From Spinellus fusiger (Eukaryota; Mucoromycota; Mucoromycetes; Mucorales; Phycomycetaceae): a stretch of DNA of 64,000 nt. The notes under the pieces were generated by a model. It did no database searches and was not told the origin of the DNA. It saw only the letters and a program-made list of their open reading frames with translations. Of the stretch, positions 36,044-47,213 are shown piece by piece. Position 1 is the stretch's first letter; each line of letters opens with the position of its first letter. The stretch spans positions 412,624-476,623 of the forward strand of contig JALLLS010000019.1 of NCBI GenBank assembly GCA_025094145.1, written 5' to 3'. A program made the translations under genes and the position numbers.

Positions 36044-36480
36044 ATGTCTGACTCTTCCAATAACATAAAAATCATCATTATGACCCTTGAAATGTATAAG
36101 GAAAAAAAGCTAGAATTGAGACTTATTCAACTATCCCAAACCTTGGCATCAATGACCACCTATAGGAGAGCAATGCTAGACCCAATACAAGTCAAACAAC
36201 TCAATTAGAAAGTATTAAATGGTATGGTGATGACTCTTTATTTATTACAACGTCCTAATCTCAATCTAATAGAGCCTCTGTAGGCCTAATTGGAGTTCAT
36301 TAGGAATTGTAGAAGGGTTTATTCTACCAAGTGAAATTCAGAGTCCATTGTGGTGCTGGAATAGGATAGTTTATCAAGAGCAGTAGACAAATTCATTGTC
36401 AGTATAGGTAGTAGATAGCATACTGTGATAGACACTAAAGACTTTATATTATCCGTAGATAGACCGGTATTTACAATAGT
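36044..36480 (+). pseudogene. Internally deleted Tc1-type transposase relic
   Basis: It begins ATGTCTGACTCTTCCAA, like the copy at 59126, and then jumps to a C-terminal block. There, LQRPNLNLIEPL*A*LEFIRN corresponds to the usual WPSQSPDLNPIEHLWAQL of Tc1 elements. Stops are present and the first two catalytic blocks are absent. Confidence 0.6.
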
Positions 36481-36670
36481 GCACAATGACCTGACATCAA
36501 TATACCTATTATATTTACAGCAAAACATATTAACATTAGATGTATTATCAATGAACATATAGAATAACAGGTCTGATTGTGAGAGTCTTCATTATACCTC
36601 TCACAAAAGAATAAAATAATCTATCTGTCTCTTCATCTATCCATCTTGCTAGATTGTTTTGTTTGTTGTA

Positions 36671-38018
36671 CAGCCACACCCAATTGAATTTAATACTTTT
36701 GAAAATAAATATCAGGACGAAATATTTAGGACATGTTCAACATCAAATAAGATACTTTACATTTGATATAGAAGCTTCAAACTTAAGCATACCAAGGCTC
36801 AACATATTTAATTATAGAAAATAAAATAATAATAATACAGTTAATATTTTGTAAGGTCTTCTTTGGCATCAATGACAACCTGGCATCTGTCTGTTATACT
36901 CAGAATTAATCGTTGTGCAAGTTCAACACCAACCCTTTCTTACTCTTCTACAAGCATAGCCTTCAAACTTTCAGCATTGGTAATAGATACCCTTCCTTAT
37001 TAATTCGTCTTTCCAAGGCCCACCAGACGTGTTTAATTGGAGTTAGGTCAGGGCTTTGTGTGGGCCAGTAATCAAAGTACTCTAATCTGATGTGTCTCTT
37101 TTCCACCCTCTGGCATAGGCTCCAGTCCAGTATGGCAGATAGCACCCTATTCTTTTAACAGAAACTCGCTGTTCTTTTTAGTGCAATTCCATGAACCAAG
37201 GATGGAGCTCACTAGCTAAAAATTGATATATTCGTCTTGTTTTACAGTGCCATCAACAAAGACTCATGGGCCAAATTCGCCCGCCCAAAAACAGCTCCAA
37301 AGCATGGCCTCACCGCCACCAAACTTCGTTGTTGGAACACTATGATTAGGATCATAATGCTTTCCAATCTTTTTGATGATACAGGCAGCTTCATCATTCT
37401 ATTCCAAGGTGTAACTGGACTCATCAGACCAGATAATACTTCTTTACTGATCACTCATCTAATTGACATGTTCTTTAGCCCAATGAAGTCGTTTCTGTTT
37501 GTGTTTTTCAGTTAAGGTTGGCTTGTGGTCTACATAAAAATATCCGAGCCCTAACTGATTGCAGTAACTGATAATGATGTTTTTACATACATCCACCTGA
37601 ATCTTCAACATTTCTAATTTCAGCTGATTCTATGAGGCAAATGGGTCCTTTCTAATGACCTTTTCTAGGTGTCTGAGGTCCCTCTCACTGACTTTTTTTT
37701 TATGTTTTCCATGACTCTTTAAACGCAATGGTGACCCATGATTTTTGATGTCTTTGATACTATTCTGAACTGTAGACTTTTTCATCGCAAACGTAGTTGA
37801 GATGACAGTCAATTTTAATCCAGCTTTCAACAGGTAATAAATGCCCCATCATCTATATTTTGCCTTATCCTATTCCACACAAGTGTGCGTTTCTGAATAT
37901 CTATCTGACATGTTGTATAGGCTTAACACTATTTGTAAAGAACAAGAGTTTTATGCAAAAAAAAAAGTATTATTTTATTAAAAATTAGGCAAATATTAAA
38001 TTCAATTGAGTGTGGCTA
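36671..38018 (-). mobile_element. Degenerate Tc1/mariner element with terminal repeats
   Basis: Terminal inverted repeats: CAGCCACACCCAATTGAATT at 36671 and, reverse-complemented, TAGCCACACTCAATTGAATT at 38018, each flanked by TA. The minus strand encodes transposase pieces: 37830-37630 (HTH region, MKKSTVQNSIKDIKN), 37450-37242 (SGLMSPVTPWN region in a shifted frame) and 37110-36963 (YFDYWPTQSPDLTPIKHVWW). Frameshifts and stops break it. The third acidic residue of the DDE triad is Lys in PIKHVW, so this copy is catalytically dead in any case. Length 1348 bp. Confidence 0.8.
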
Positions 38019-38214
38019 TATAAGAGTATGAAAGGAGATATTCTCTTATCCAACTGCTTCAAGAGATAGGATGTATGTCCTTAGGGTCCATACCTTTAGT
38101 CTCCCTCAAGTACAAGTCTAAAGAATCCCAACAAAGCATCTTTGCTAACTTCTTCTATCTGAGTATTTGTTTTTCATCTTTTAGATATTTAAAAGAATTA
38201 GTATATTACAAATA

Positions 38215-38264
38215 AACACATAGACACATAAACACATAGACACATAAACACATAGACACGTAAG
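38215..38264. repeat. Minisatellite, 16-bp unit
   Basis: About three units of ACACATAGACACATAA lie immediately downstream of the twin CX9C gene stop, probably in its 3' UTR. Confidence 0.7.
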
Positions 38265-38298
38265 CCAATTATCAGCCAGACTTATTGAGGAAAAAATA

Positions 38299-38979
38299 TT
38301 ATTTTGTCTCTTTTGCTTCCTCGGGGTTTAATCGCATTGCCGTGTAAAGGTTTCTTTCATTCTCTTCTGCAGTTGTACCGGCGCCTTTGTAGTTTACAGA
38401 CTCAAGGAATTTCTAATACAGATTAATCAAAGAGTCCATTGGTAGATGTTTGTTCTTGTAGACACAGATGCAGATCCATCTAAATCTACAGATCCATCTA
38501 AATAGATACATAGATACCTTTTGATAATGGTAGCAATCCCAGAACTTTCGCTTTTGACTCTCACACATGGTAACTCTGTCTATCCAACTTCCATTCTTAA
38601 AGCAGAGAAAGAGTTCTTCGTGGATATCTACACAATTCTCTTGGGCTGCCTCATGGATATCTTGCTTTTGTCCCATGAATTCACTCACAGACCACTGTGC
38701 CTTTGAGTGGTTTGGATTGACAGGCTTTTCACTGTTGCTTTTACTTTCACCTTCAGGAATAGGGTTGAAAGTAGGCATATGAAACTTGAACCTGTCTGTG
38801 GCTGAAGGCGCGGGTGTAGGAAGGGGTGTAGGTACAGTGGTGCTGGCATCGGCTGTTTGGGAGGGTGCTTTTTTAGGGTCATAGTGGGGCTGTTGTTGGG
38901 ATAAGTAGTCTTCATGAGAATGGCCTTCTTTCACATAGTTCTCCACATAGTCACGAGCTGAAGCCTTTTTGTCTGTCAT
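38299..38979 (-). CDS. Twin CX9C (CHCH-like) protein, probably mitochondrial
   Basis: Two exons on the minus strand: 38979-38518 and 38412-38299 (576 nt, 191 aa). The N-terminal half is low complexity (Pro/Thr/Ser, TPLPTPAPSATD). The C-terminal half has CVDIHEELFLC and CESQKRKFWDC, two Cx9C pairs in helix-turn-helix spacing, followed by HYQK joined to KFLESVNYKGAG. Twin CX9C proteins are typically oxidised by Mia40 in the intermembrane space and serve as respiratory-chain assembly factors or subunits. I cannot assign this one. The start MTDKKASARDYVE is preferred. The ORF continues upstream to an AG (39033), so an additional 5' exon beyond the LINE insertion is possible. Confidence 0.75.
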
Positions 38980-39054
38980 GACTCGCTTGTCTTTAGAGTG
39001 TTTACAACTGAAGGATGCTCTGCCTAAAAGAAATATTAGCAAGTCACATTGGGC

Positions 39055-39645
39055 TGGATTTTTTTTTGTATAAGATACACCTTTTTTGGAAAATTTTCGT
39101 ACACTTTAAAAGAAAAAAAAATCGTACATTTTACAAACGTTTTTCTCTTTTACTTACAGGTTTTTACATACTATGACTACTTTTTTATATGAAAATGGAG
39201 ATGACAAAGTTTTTGATGAGAATGGAAAGAAAACTCATGTCTATGAGATGAAGATTGACAATGAGCAATATACATTAGAACAACTAATAACCGATTATTT
39301 TTTCAGAAGTGTATGAATTTTTTTTCAATAAATTGTAAAATGTACGAAAATTTTCCGAAAAAGGTGTACTTAATTTCTTATTAAGCATCTTTGCGCAGTC
39401 ACACGTCGCACTGAGAGGTCTAACTGGGAAAGCATAATGGACACAAGTCACTTGCAGAAAATTGGAGAAGAATAGAAAAGGAAAGGAATATATAAGAGAA
39501 AAGGACATAAAGGTAAATATACACTAGACGATGACATGTCTTTTTTTTCACGGGTAAGGGTGATAAAGAGGGATCGAGCACGTCCAGAGACGGTGAGAGA
39601 GAGGAAAAAGGAGTTGTGAAGGTGGTAGGCCCAGTAGGCATCATT
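39055..39645 (-). mobile_element. 5'-truncated LINE tail interrupted by a MITE
   Basis: The T-run at about 39059-39067 and TGTATAAGA belong to the same tail as 30372-30384. After the MITE (39078-39366) the LINE resumes at 39369 (ATTTCTTATTAAGCATCTTT) and continues to about 39645, nearly identical to 30381-30656. The minus ORF 39644-39420 is the ORF2 C-terminus (SLSPSLDVLDPSLSPLPVKK). The far end has three CATTAGG(CAT) units. Confidence 0.75.
39078..39366 (+). mobile_element. Mariner-type non-autonomous element inside LINE tail
   Basis: Ends CACCTTTTTTGGAAAATTTT (39078) and, reverse-complemented, CACCTTTTTCGGAAAATTTT (39366), with TA duplicated on both sides (39076-39077, 39367-39368). Length 289 bp. 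A plus ORF from about 39173 reads MTTFLYENGDDKVFDENGKK... to a stop near 39317 (about 47 codons), possibly the leftover N-terminal exon of the parent transposase. The ends resemble the IS630/mariner end at 1854. Confidence 0.8.
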
Positions 39646-42600
39646 AGGCATCATTAGGCACCATTAGGTTGGATGGATTCTGTCACTCTGAAAATGAAAC
39701 TGCCTTTTAGAGTCAGAATAGTCAATACAGGTTGAAAAGTGCTAATTAACATCTCGTCTTATTCACAGGCATCTGTTTATTTGTTTACCCGTTCATCTGT
39801 TTAAATCGATAGATATCCATATAGAAATATAGGATAGTGACTATCTATATCAAAGACTGTTCATCAATACTACTAGTATAGGCTTTATGCCCGTGAACCA
39901 ATGTGTAGGTTGTGCCCCATCCAATTTTACTGATAGATACAAGTCTATTAGGATGATTGATAAATAGAACGTATCTATTTATCACCATAATTCACCAATG
40001 AATAGAGAAGAAATAAAACATTTTGTGGTTATTTTATTTTATTCTCGAGAGTAATAATGTGTTAATACTACAGCTTGTCATTTAATGGCAAAAATAGCAA
40101 TCAACCATCTTAATAAACACACACTTTTCATGTTAAATGATCAATACGCTTTGTATAGAACCAATAATAAATTAATATTTAAACCTTCTTAATCTATCCC
40201 ATTCCCTGTGCTATCTTATATTTATTATTTGGTAATACTTTTATGCAGCGACCCTTATACTACTATTTAATGCATTTATCATAAGAAAAACAAGATCATT
40301 TGCCCTTCAAAAACAATCCTTTTAATTATAAATCATTTCTTGGATTCCTTCGGTGCTCAATAGTTAAAATACTCTCATGATTAAGTCAAATGATTGTATT
40401 GACACTATTATAATCAGGGCTGTAATATCCTTTCTTGTGTCGATTGGACTGTATTCTTAATTAGTCTTCTTCAAACAAATACTCTGTTGGATAGTTTTGT
40501 AGCCGATGTATATTATGTTTAGGTAATGTGATGAGCATAGAATGATAAGTCTTAATTGCTTCATTGTGAAACATAAACATAGCAACAGAATAGCTCGGCT
40601 AGTGTTCTCAATTGTCTAGAACTAAACTTCTCAGTGTCCTAATGTCTGATGTCTAAAAGACGCTCTTGTCAAAATTACCCCTAAGTTTCGGTTTAAAAAT
40701 GTACAGTTTAGCATGTTTTTAGTAGAGGTGAAGAGCGAGAAATACACAGGCATCCACTGTCATGGTAAGAGAATAGAACTTTATTAAATCAGTTCTAGGC
40801 AGAATGTGAGACTTCATCAGAAGAGGGAAAGAGAAAGAAAAAGAAATTCAATAGATCTTATTAGAATTCATTATGAAAAAAATACACCTATTTTCTATTA
40901 TAAATATCACAAAGAAACTTCTTTTGAAGAAATATTTCTCCTAGTAATTTTCACACGCCAAGTGATTTCTATAGCATTTGAGACCTATTTCTTGGTGGCT
41001 GTGTATGATAGTCAACAAAATAAGGTTTTCTCAATGATTAAAACCCAAAACTAAGACGAGGAAAAGGGAGTAAAGCAGTGAAATCATACATTCAAGCCTT
41101 TTTTTTAAAATAAATAAATAAATAAATAAATAAATAAAAAATAATAATAATAAAATCTGGGGTATGAAGTATCACAAGATATATTTGAAAATCAATAGTT
41201 ATAGAAAATAGTGCAAGTGAGAAATAATAGCTTGGTGTGTGTGTTTTTTTTTATATTTATTTATTTATTTTTTCGATGGGGTTTAGTAAAAATGATATTT
41301 AAGTTTGGCTGCTAAAACATATACAGTTACTTATGAAATACTATGCAGTAATTAAAGATCATAAAAAACAACACCTTGGTATAACCCACTAAGCCTTTTA
41401 GATTTAGGTTGTAGAGTACACTATAAAGTGTACTATAGATGGCAGATACATGCCAAATAAATACTATGCTTTGTTTCATTTTAGGAACTACTTGAAATAG
41501 AATACATATGATTACTACTGCGGATTCTACTTTCTATGTGTATTTATGAAGCCGATGAGAAGGATAATGTGTTTTATAAACAATCAACCTCATTATCAGT
41601 ACATTGTATAGCAATGCCTTTATAGATAGACTATAACAGATATTTACTCAAGTATTGATGGAGTAAGACATAATAGAAGCACAAGTAGTAAAGTGTGGTG
41701 ACCAATTCAATTGGTGTGCAGTCTTGTGTAAAAGTAAGAACACACAACAAAATGTATTACAAAGAGATTCATTTTATTATTGAGGCAGGTCTTTACCAAA
41801 TACAACTAGATCAAAGGCCACTCAACCCTTTGTTACTACAGGAATACCATTAGACTGTATTTTACAATAGATAGATAGAATTGAATAGATGAATACATTC
41901 TAGTATTTCAAGAGGATCCAGTAATAATATATTTTCCATTGATAAGAATATCATTGGGGTTATTTGATATTAACAATAGAAGACCTAATGATAGTGTAAT
42001 GTTGGGAATTTTTAAATCAGCTAGAGACACATAGAGCCTTAAGGAGCTGGCTACTGGTACAATATATAAGCGGCAAGAAAAAGATCTGGGGATGTGCTTG
42101 TCGGTGCGAGGTAGAAGAGGAGGGGAAGAAATGTAAGAAATATCACCGGGGGTGTGGGGTGGCAGTAGGCAAACATGCGGTAGAAGTAACAATGGTACTC
42201 CACAAATACTAAAAAAGAAACTAACGTAAAGAAAAGAAACACAAAAAGAACAAGTTGGGAACAGGAAACAGCCAACTACCTAAGCCTTTAAAGCCTATGT
42301 TGCTTGTTTTTACTCTAGGTGGCTGCTTGATCCAAGGTCTATTTTATTAAAGTAGACAATGACACTTTCTAAACTATTCTGCTATTTTTTCCTATGACGT
42401 GGGGTCTTTCCTACTTGTCAATGCTAATGGTGCCTTTACTAAACATCCAAAAAGATAGAGTAGTGTCTACCAATAATTATGCATGTGTGGAGAAATAGAA
42501 GACTTTCTAATGTATTATAAGACATTAGATCAACTAAAATACTCTGTGTTTATTTAATAAAAGAAAGAGAAAGAGAGACAGATAGAAGCTATTATGAAAA

Positions 42601-45493
42601 AAGAAAAAAAAAGAAAAAAAAGGCTTTATATTTCATGGATAGATCTTATTCTTATTTGCTGATATATTTCAAGACAGAATATATGCATTATTATGACGTT
42701 ACAATTCATAGTCCAAGGAAGAAAAAAAAATACTCTGCTTTTATGATTTCATTTGCTGTACTAAATACATGAATACATTGTTCTTAGTACATGATGAATT
42801 TAGAGTTTTACAAAAGTAAAATCTACCCAAAGAAATTGACTGTCTTTTTGTAAAGAGAAAGAAAGAAAAATACTATTATAGGTACCCATGCAACAATGAT
42901 CTTATATGTACAATGAAAACATGTGATGTGGTAATCTATAATTGTGAATGTTACCAGAGAAAAAGATTATCTGAATAGAAATGTGATACAATATAGTTAC
43001 TAAAGTGAGTTAGTCTAAGCATAAGCATAAATATTATACATTCAGCTGCTGTATTTAAGTTGTTACAGACCAGTAAATTTATTAGTGATAAACAAGTAAC
43101 AATAAAAGCTACCCAGGTGATCAAGAGATAGTAAAATTAGAGAGGAAATAAGGAGTCTATGATGTGTTTTCACTAAACACTATATGTAGCTAGTAGGCTT
43201 CAATGAGTGTAAGTCTCTTTAGTCTTAGAATAGTGTAATATTCTGTATGCGTTATTGGCATTAAATTTGTCTGACAGCAGCAGCAACTACTGATCGATCA
43301 TTCAGTTCAATTGTAAGTAGAGCTCAACCTCCATTGATGTCAATTAATAACTTGAAGGGTATGCCTCTTTTTATCAAAAGTGCTGAACAAAAGATAATCA
43401 TAGTAATTCTTGTCATTTCTCCCCCTTTCCATGATAAATGACTTTTACTTTCATTCATTCTATTCTATTACCACATACTAACTATAGTAGTTTTTATTTA
43501 TTAAAAAATAATGGATAAACTATGGTGCATTAACCTGGTATTTAGGATGATTCCAATGATTGACTAGTGCATTCATTTTTGAATTGTGAAGATAGAAGAT
43601 AGATCATTCAAATAGGAGATTATCACAGTGTCATGTTCACCCGTATTTCCTTCCTGCCCTATCTTATAACATTCCTACTCTCCAAATACTAGTCATTGTA
43701 TCTCAAATATCTAAAGTAGTAAGGATCCAATAATGCCTTGATGGAGAGTAGGCAGTAAGATCCAGGCCATAACAACATAGACTCAATGTTACTTTAGTTG
43801 ACTGGTATTTGCTGATGGTGTAGCATTGCACACACACACACACACAGGGGGCGTTTTTTTTTCCTTTTTTTTTTCCTTTTCATTGTCTAGTACTAATTTA
43901 AATGTGGTATTTTCCTCATCACTTTAGCTTTCATCTCTGACTCACTATGCTTATTGAAACACATATATACTAGAGAAATAAGAATAAAAAAGAATTCATC
44001 ATTACACTACAAAAATACAAAGCCACAAAGCCACAAACTATAGTGATTGTTTGTTTTACTGTGATATTTTCTTTTTAAATCAATAAATAAAAAGATCATG
44101 TTATCTATTTAGTATGTATATGAAAATAGGGTGAAGCTATCTACTTAAACTTAAGGTATTCTTTTTACAGTACAGTGTATGCAGTCAATACAAAAGGCAT
44201 AATCTTTGAATGCATCTTAGTACATAATCTATATTAGATTAAAGTTGACCCAATTCAAAGCTAAAGAGAGAGATTTCTGTCCAATGAAATGTATGTAGAA
44301 TTTACCATGATTGTTATAATTGATTCTGTCATAATATAAATTGGAGGTTTGTTGGAAGTGAGATCATATTGAGTCAACTTTATTTATTTCATACATTGTG
44401 CGCTACACAAATGGCTACACAAAAAAGTAATTGATGCAGTAAAGGCGTGGATGGTTCAAGGCCCTAAAATAGAAAATATCTTTCTTTTTCATTCTGAATT
44501 GGAGAGTTCTGTCAACGATAAGGAATTGCAATGCATCCAGTAGTATTATCACTACTAGACATTGTCATGGTAACAAAGATACTGGATACATTACAATGAA
44601 ATGTACCTGCTAAAGACACACCTTACTTACAAACTCATATTCCAAGTGCTGTTTCTTACTTTACTTTCCCCCTCTAAGAATCAATTCTTATTCTTATAAG
44701 CAGCAAACAGGGTGTGATTAGGATTAAGAGAGAGATAAGATATGAAAGAATAAAGCTAATTCTATTGAAACCAATAGAACAGCTGTGATGATTCATTGGC
44801 AGTTTCTTCTTTGTTAGTTCTACTCAATGACTGCTCAATATGGAAGGCCATTCCAAGAAAGAAACTACAAAAGTACAAAATGGAAAAGTACAAGGTACAA
44901 GGTACAAAAATAAAAATGTAAACGTGGCTACTACAGCCATGAGATATAAAGACCCGCTCTTACCCCACCCATCCACAGAGATGAAGACTAGGTAAAGAGT
45001 GGCAGGGGTATCCAATAACTGCCATTTCCATGGATACACATGTCAAGTAAGTCGAGTGATCTTCCACATGACATCTAGAAAGAGTGAATAGAGTTATCTA
45101 TTGGTGTTGATAAATTCCGGTAATGCTGTCCTTATGCGTAACAAACAAATAAAAAAACACTCAGTAGGTTACATAAGAAGATACTGTCTTAATAGGACTG
45201 GTCATGCACCAGCTGTGAGGATAGTTCTGCTCGTATATCTCAAGAGAAGGAGGTATCTTATGGGCCATGACTGCATTATAAAAAGTCCATCTTTGCATTG
45301 ATACTATTCTTATTACCAGCACATTACTGTTGAATGGGCCTCATGACCAAGAGCAGAAGTAAGATTAAAATCAAGGTATTAAGAGTAAAAAGGCGTGGAA
45401 AGAAAGAGGAGCTGTTTTTGTGCTTTATTGCATTCATAAAAAAAAGTATAAAAGGAGATCCTATTCCTTCTCCCACCCCCTGCCTCTCTTATC
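39646..45493. other. 5.8-kb stretch with no recognisable gene
   Basis: AT-rich, with simple repeats: (AAAT)n at about 41109-41150, (TATT)n near 41252-41272, (CA)n at 43830-43847 and T/C runs at 43854-43878. ORFs at 40806-41054, 42192-41908 and 45039-44824 have no family resemblance and stay unassigned. The slightly GC-richer patch at 42080-42190 could be decayed transposon DNA. Confidence 0.45.
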
Positions 45494-46904
45494 ATGAAGT
45501 TCTCACATCTACCTCTTTATCGTTCCATTACAGACGATAGTTCCAGACTTTACAGTTCTCCGCTGACTTCTTTTGTGTCTGGTCTGTTGGGTAAGTCACA
45601 GTCTGTCTACAGAAGAGCTCACTGTACATTTAGGCATTGTCCGCCCCCACAAAAGACCTCCATTGCAGCATAAATCACATTCGACTACCTCTGTCACTAA
45701 AAGCTCCATTATTTCCCAATCCCGCCAGAGATTCACTGACAGTAATACTTCAAATGGACTACACTCCGCCTCATCTTTTGCTTGTACTGTTTGGGATCCT
45801 CATCACTCACTCCATCCCCACGACAGTGACGATACTAGCAGTCTCTCGCTACAAACCCTCGATAGTCACTACAGTCAGACCAAAGACAACAACAACAGCA
45901 GCAGCAACGGCACCTGTGTCTCTCCTTCGAGATCTAATTGCTATCTTGACGCTTTTACTTTAGCGGCTTTTCACTCTGCATCGAGTTCTTCTTCTCCTCC
46001 TCCTCTCCAATTCATATCCATAAAAGAACCCCACCAGCTACAAAGCCAAAGACACATTCAATTTGTTGACTCTGACATGCCTCCTCCTATTCTTGTGGAT
46101 CGACGTCCAGACACAGAGCCTGTTATGACACATGAGCTTGCAGAGCAGGTACATGAGTTGTTATTTGGCTGTATTTTTATGCTAAACTCTTTCTTTGACT
46201 TGTTCACTAGCTACGACCTTATTTACCACATAGATATCGCCTTGCTCCTAACTGGTCATTATTGTATAGCATTGATCAACACGGCATTAGTCTTGGCACT
46301 CTCTACCGTCTCTTAAAAGTCAACAAGGGTCCATGCCTATTAATCATAAAAGACTCTAATGATGAGGTAAGCACTTTTACCACCCATACAACAGGATCTG
46401 GTTTACTCACTAAGACTGTATCTTAGATTTTTGGTGCCTTCTTGAATGAGACCCTCGTCTGTGGTACATCTTATTATGGCACAGGAGAATGGTAAGCTAG
46501 ACACACACACGCATTAACTCTAGGCCCAGTGTCTCATGCATTCTTATAGTTTCTTATGGAAAACCACAAAGACAGAGACAGAAAATACACAACCACACAC
46601 AGTCACTTCTTCATTAGCACCAAAAATCAAAGTGTTTCCATGGACAGGCAAAAATGAATACATGATATTATCAGAAACCAACTTTATTGCTATTGGTGGA
46701 GGGTAAGCCATATCCTATAGATGAAGAGAAAAGAACATTGTATTTATTATTTATTATTTTAGAAATGGTAAATTTGGACTGTGGTTAAACGAAGATCTTG
46801 AAAAAGGTCATAGCGAACAGTGTCCAACGTTCGACAATGAAGTATTGGCACTCAAGCCAGAATTCAGCTGTATGGAGCTAGAGATATGGGGATTTCGTAT
46901 TTAG
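45494..46904 (+). CDS. OXR1: TLDc-domain protein, OXR1-like
   Basis: Oxidation-resistance family. TLDc proteins bind the V-ATPase and are linked to its regulation or disassembly (family knowledge). Six exons: 45494-45590, 45634-46148, 46211-46366, 46427-46491, 46550-46702, 46763-46904 (1128 nt, 375 aa). Residues 1 to about 200 are Ser/Thr/His-rich and look disordered. The TLDc domain begins near 205: LRPYLPHRYRLAPNWSLLYS, GISLGTLYRLLK, CLLIIKDSNDEIFGAFLNE, GTGECFLWKT, FIAIGGGNGKFGLWLNEDL and a terminal ELEIWGFRI, matching the usual end of the domain. Intron 1 is only 43 nt. It is convergent with RAV1, whose product also acts on the V-ATPase; this may be coincidence. Confidence 0.93.
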
Positions 46905-46952
46905 ATTCCACATCAAGCATTCTATACTGGTCTTTATCTCTATCAGACTCAT

Positions 46953-47030
46953 ACACACATACACACATACACACATACACACATACACACATACACACAT
47001 ACAAACATACACACATACACACCCACCTAT
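46953..47030. repeat. Minisatellite, 8-bp unit (ACACACAT)n
   Basis: About nine units, one with an AAAC variant, lie in the 310-bp gap between the convergent OXR1 and RAV1 stops. The ORFs predicted across it are artefacts of the repeat. Confidence 0.85.
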
Positions 47031-47213
47031 ATACATACATACGCCTATATATATGAGAGTCTTCATTTTCTAACTCACTCAATTATTTATGGACTAACTC
47101 ATCTTGTAATGTACACCTTTCTTTATAACATATATCAATATATAGTATACATATCTCCATGATCCATGGCTATTTGAATATATTTTCAACTTTACTGTAT
47201 GTCAGTGAGTTAC

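Noticed and set aside
41690..41720. Palindromic CCAATTCAATTGG near a TGGTGTGC motif resembling a Tc1 end
   Set aside because: Too short and no matching second end or TA duplication found.
46864..47082. Minus ORFs of Cys/Val/Tyr repeats
   Set aside because: They are translations of the (ACACACAT)n array and have no independent support.
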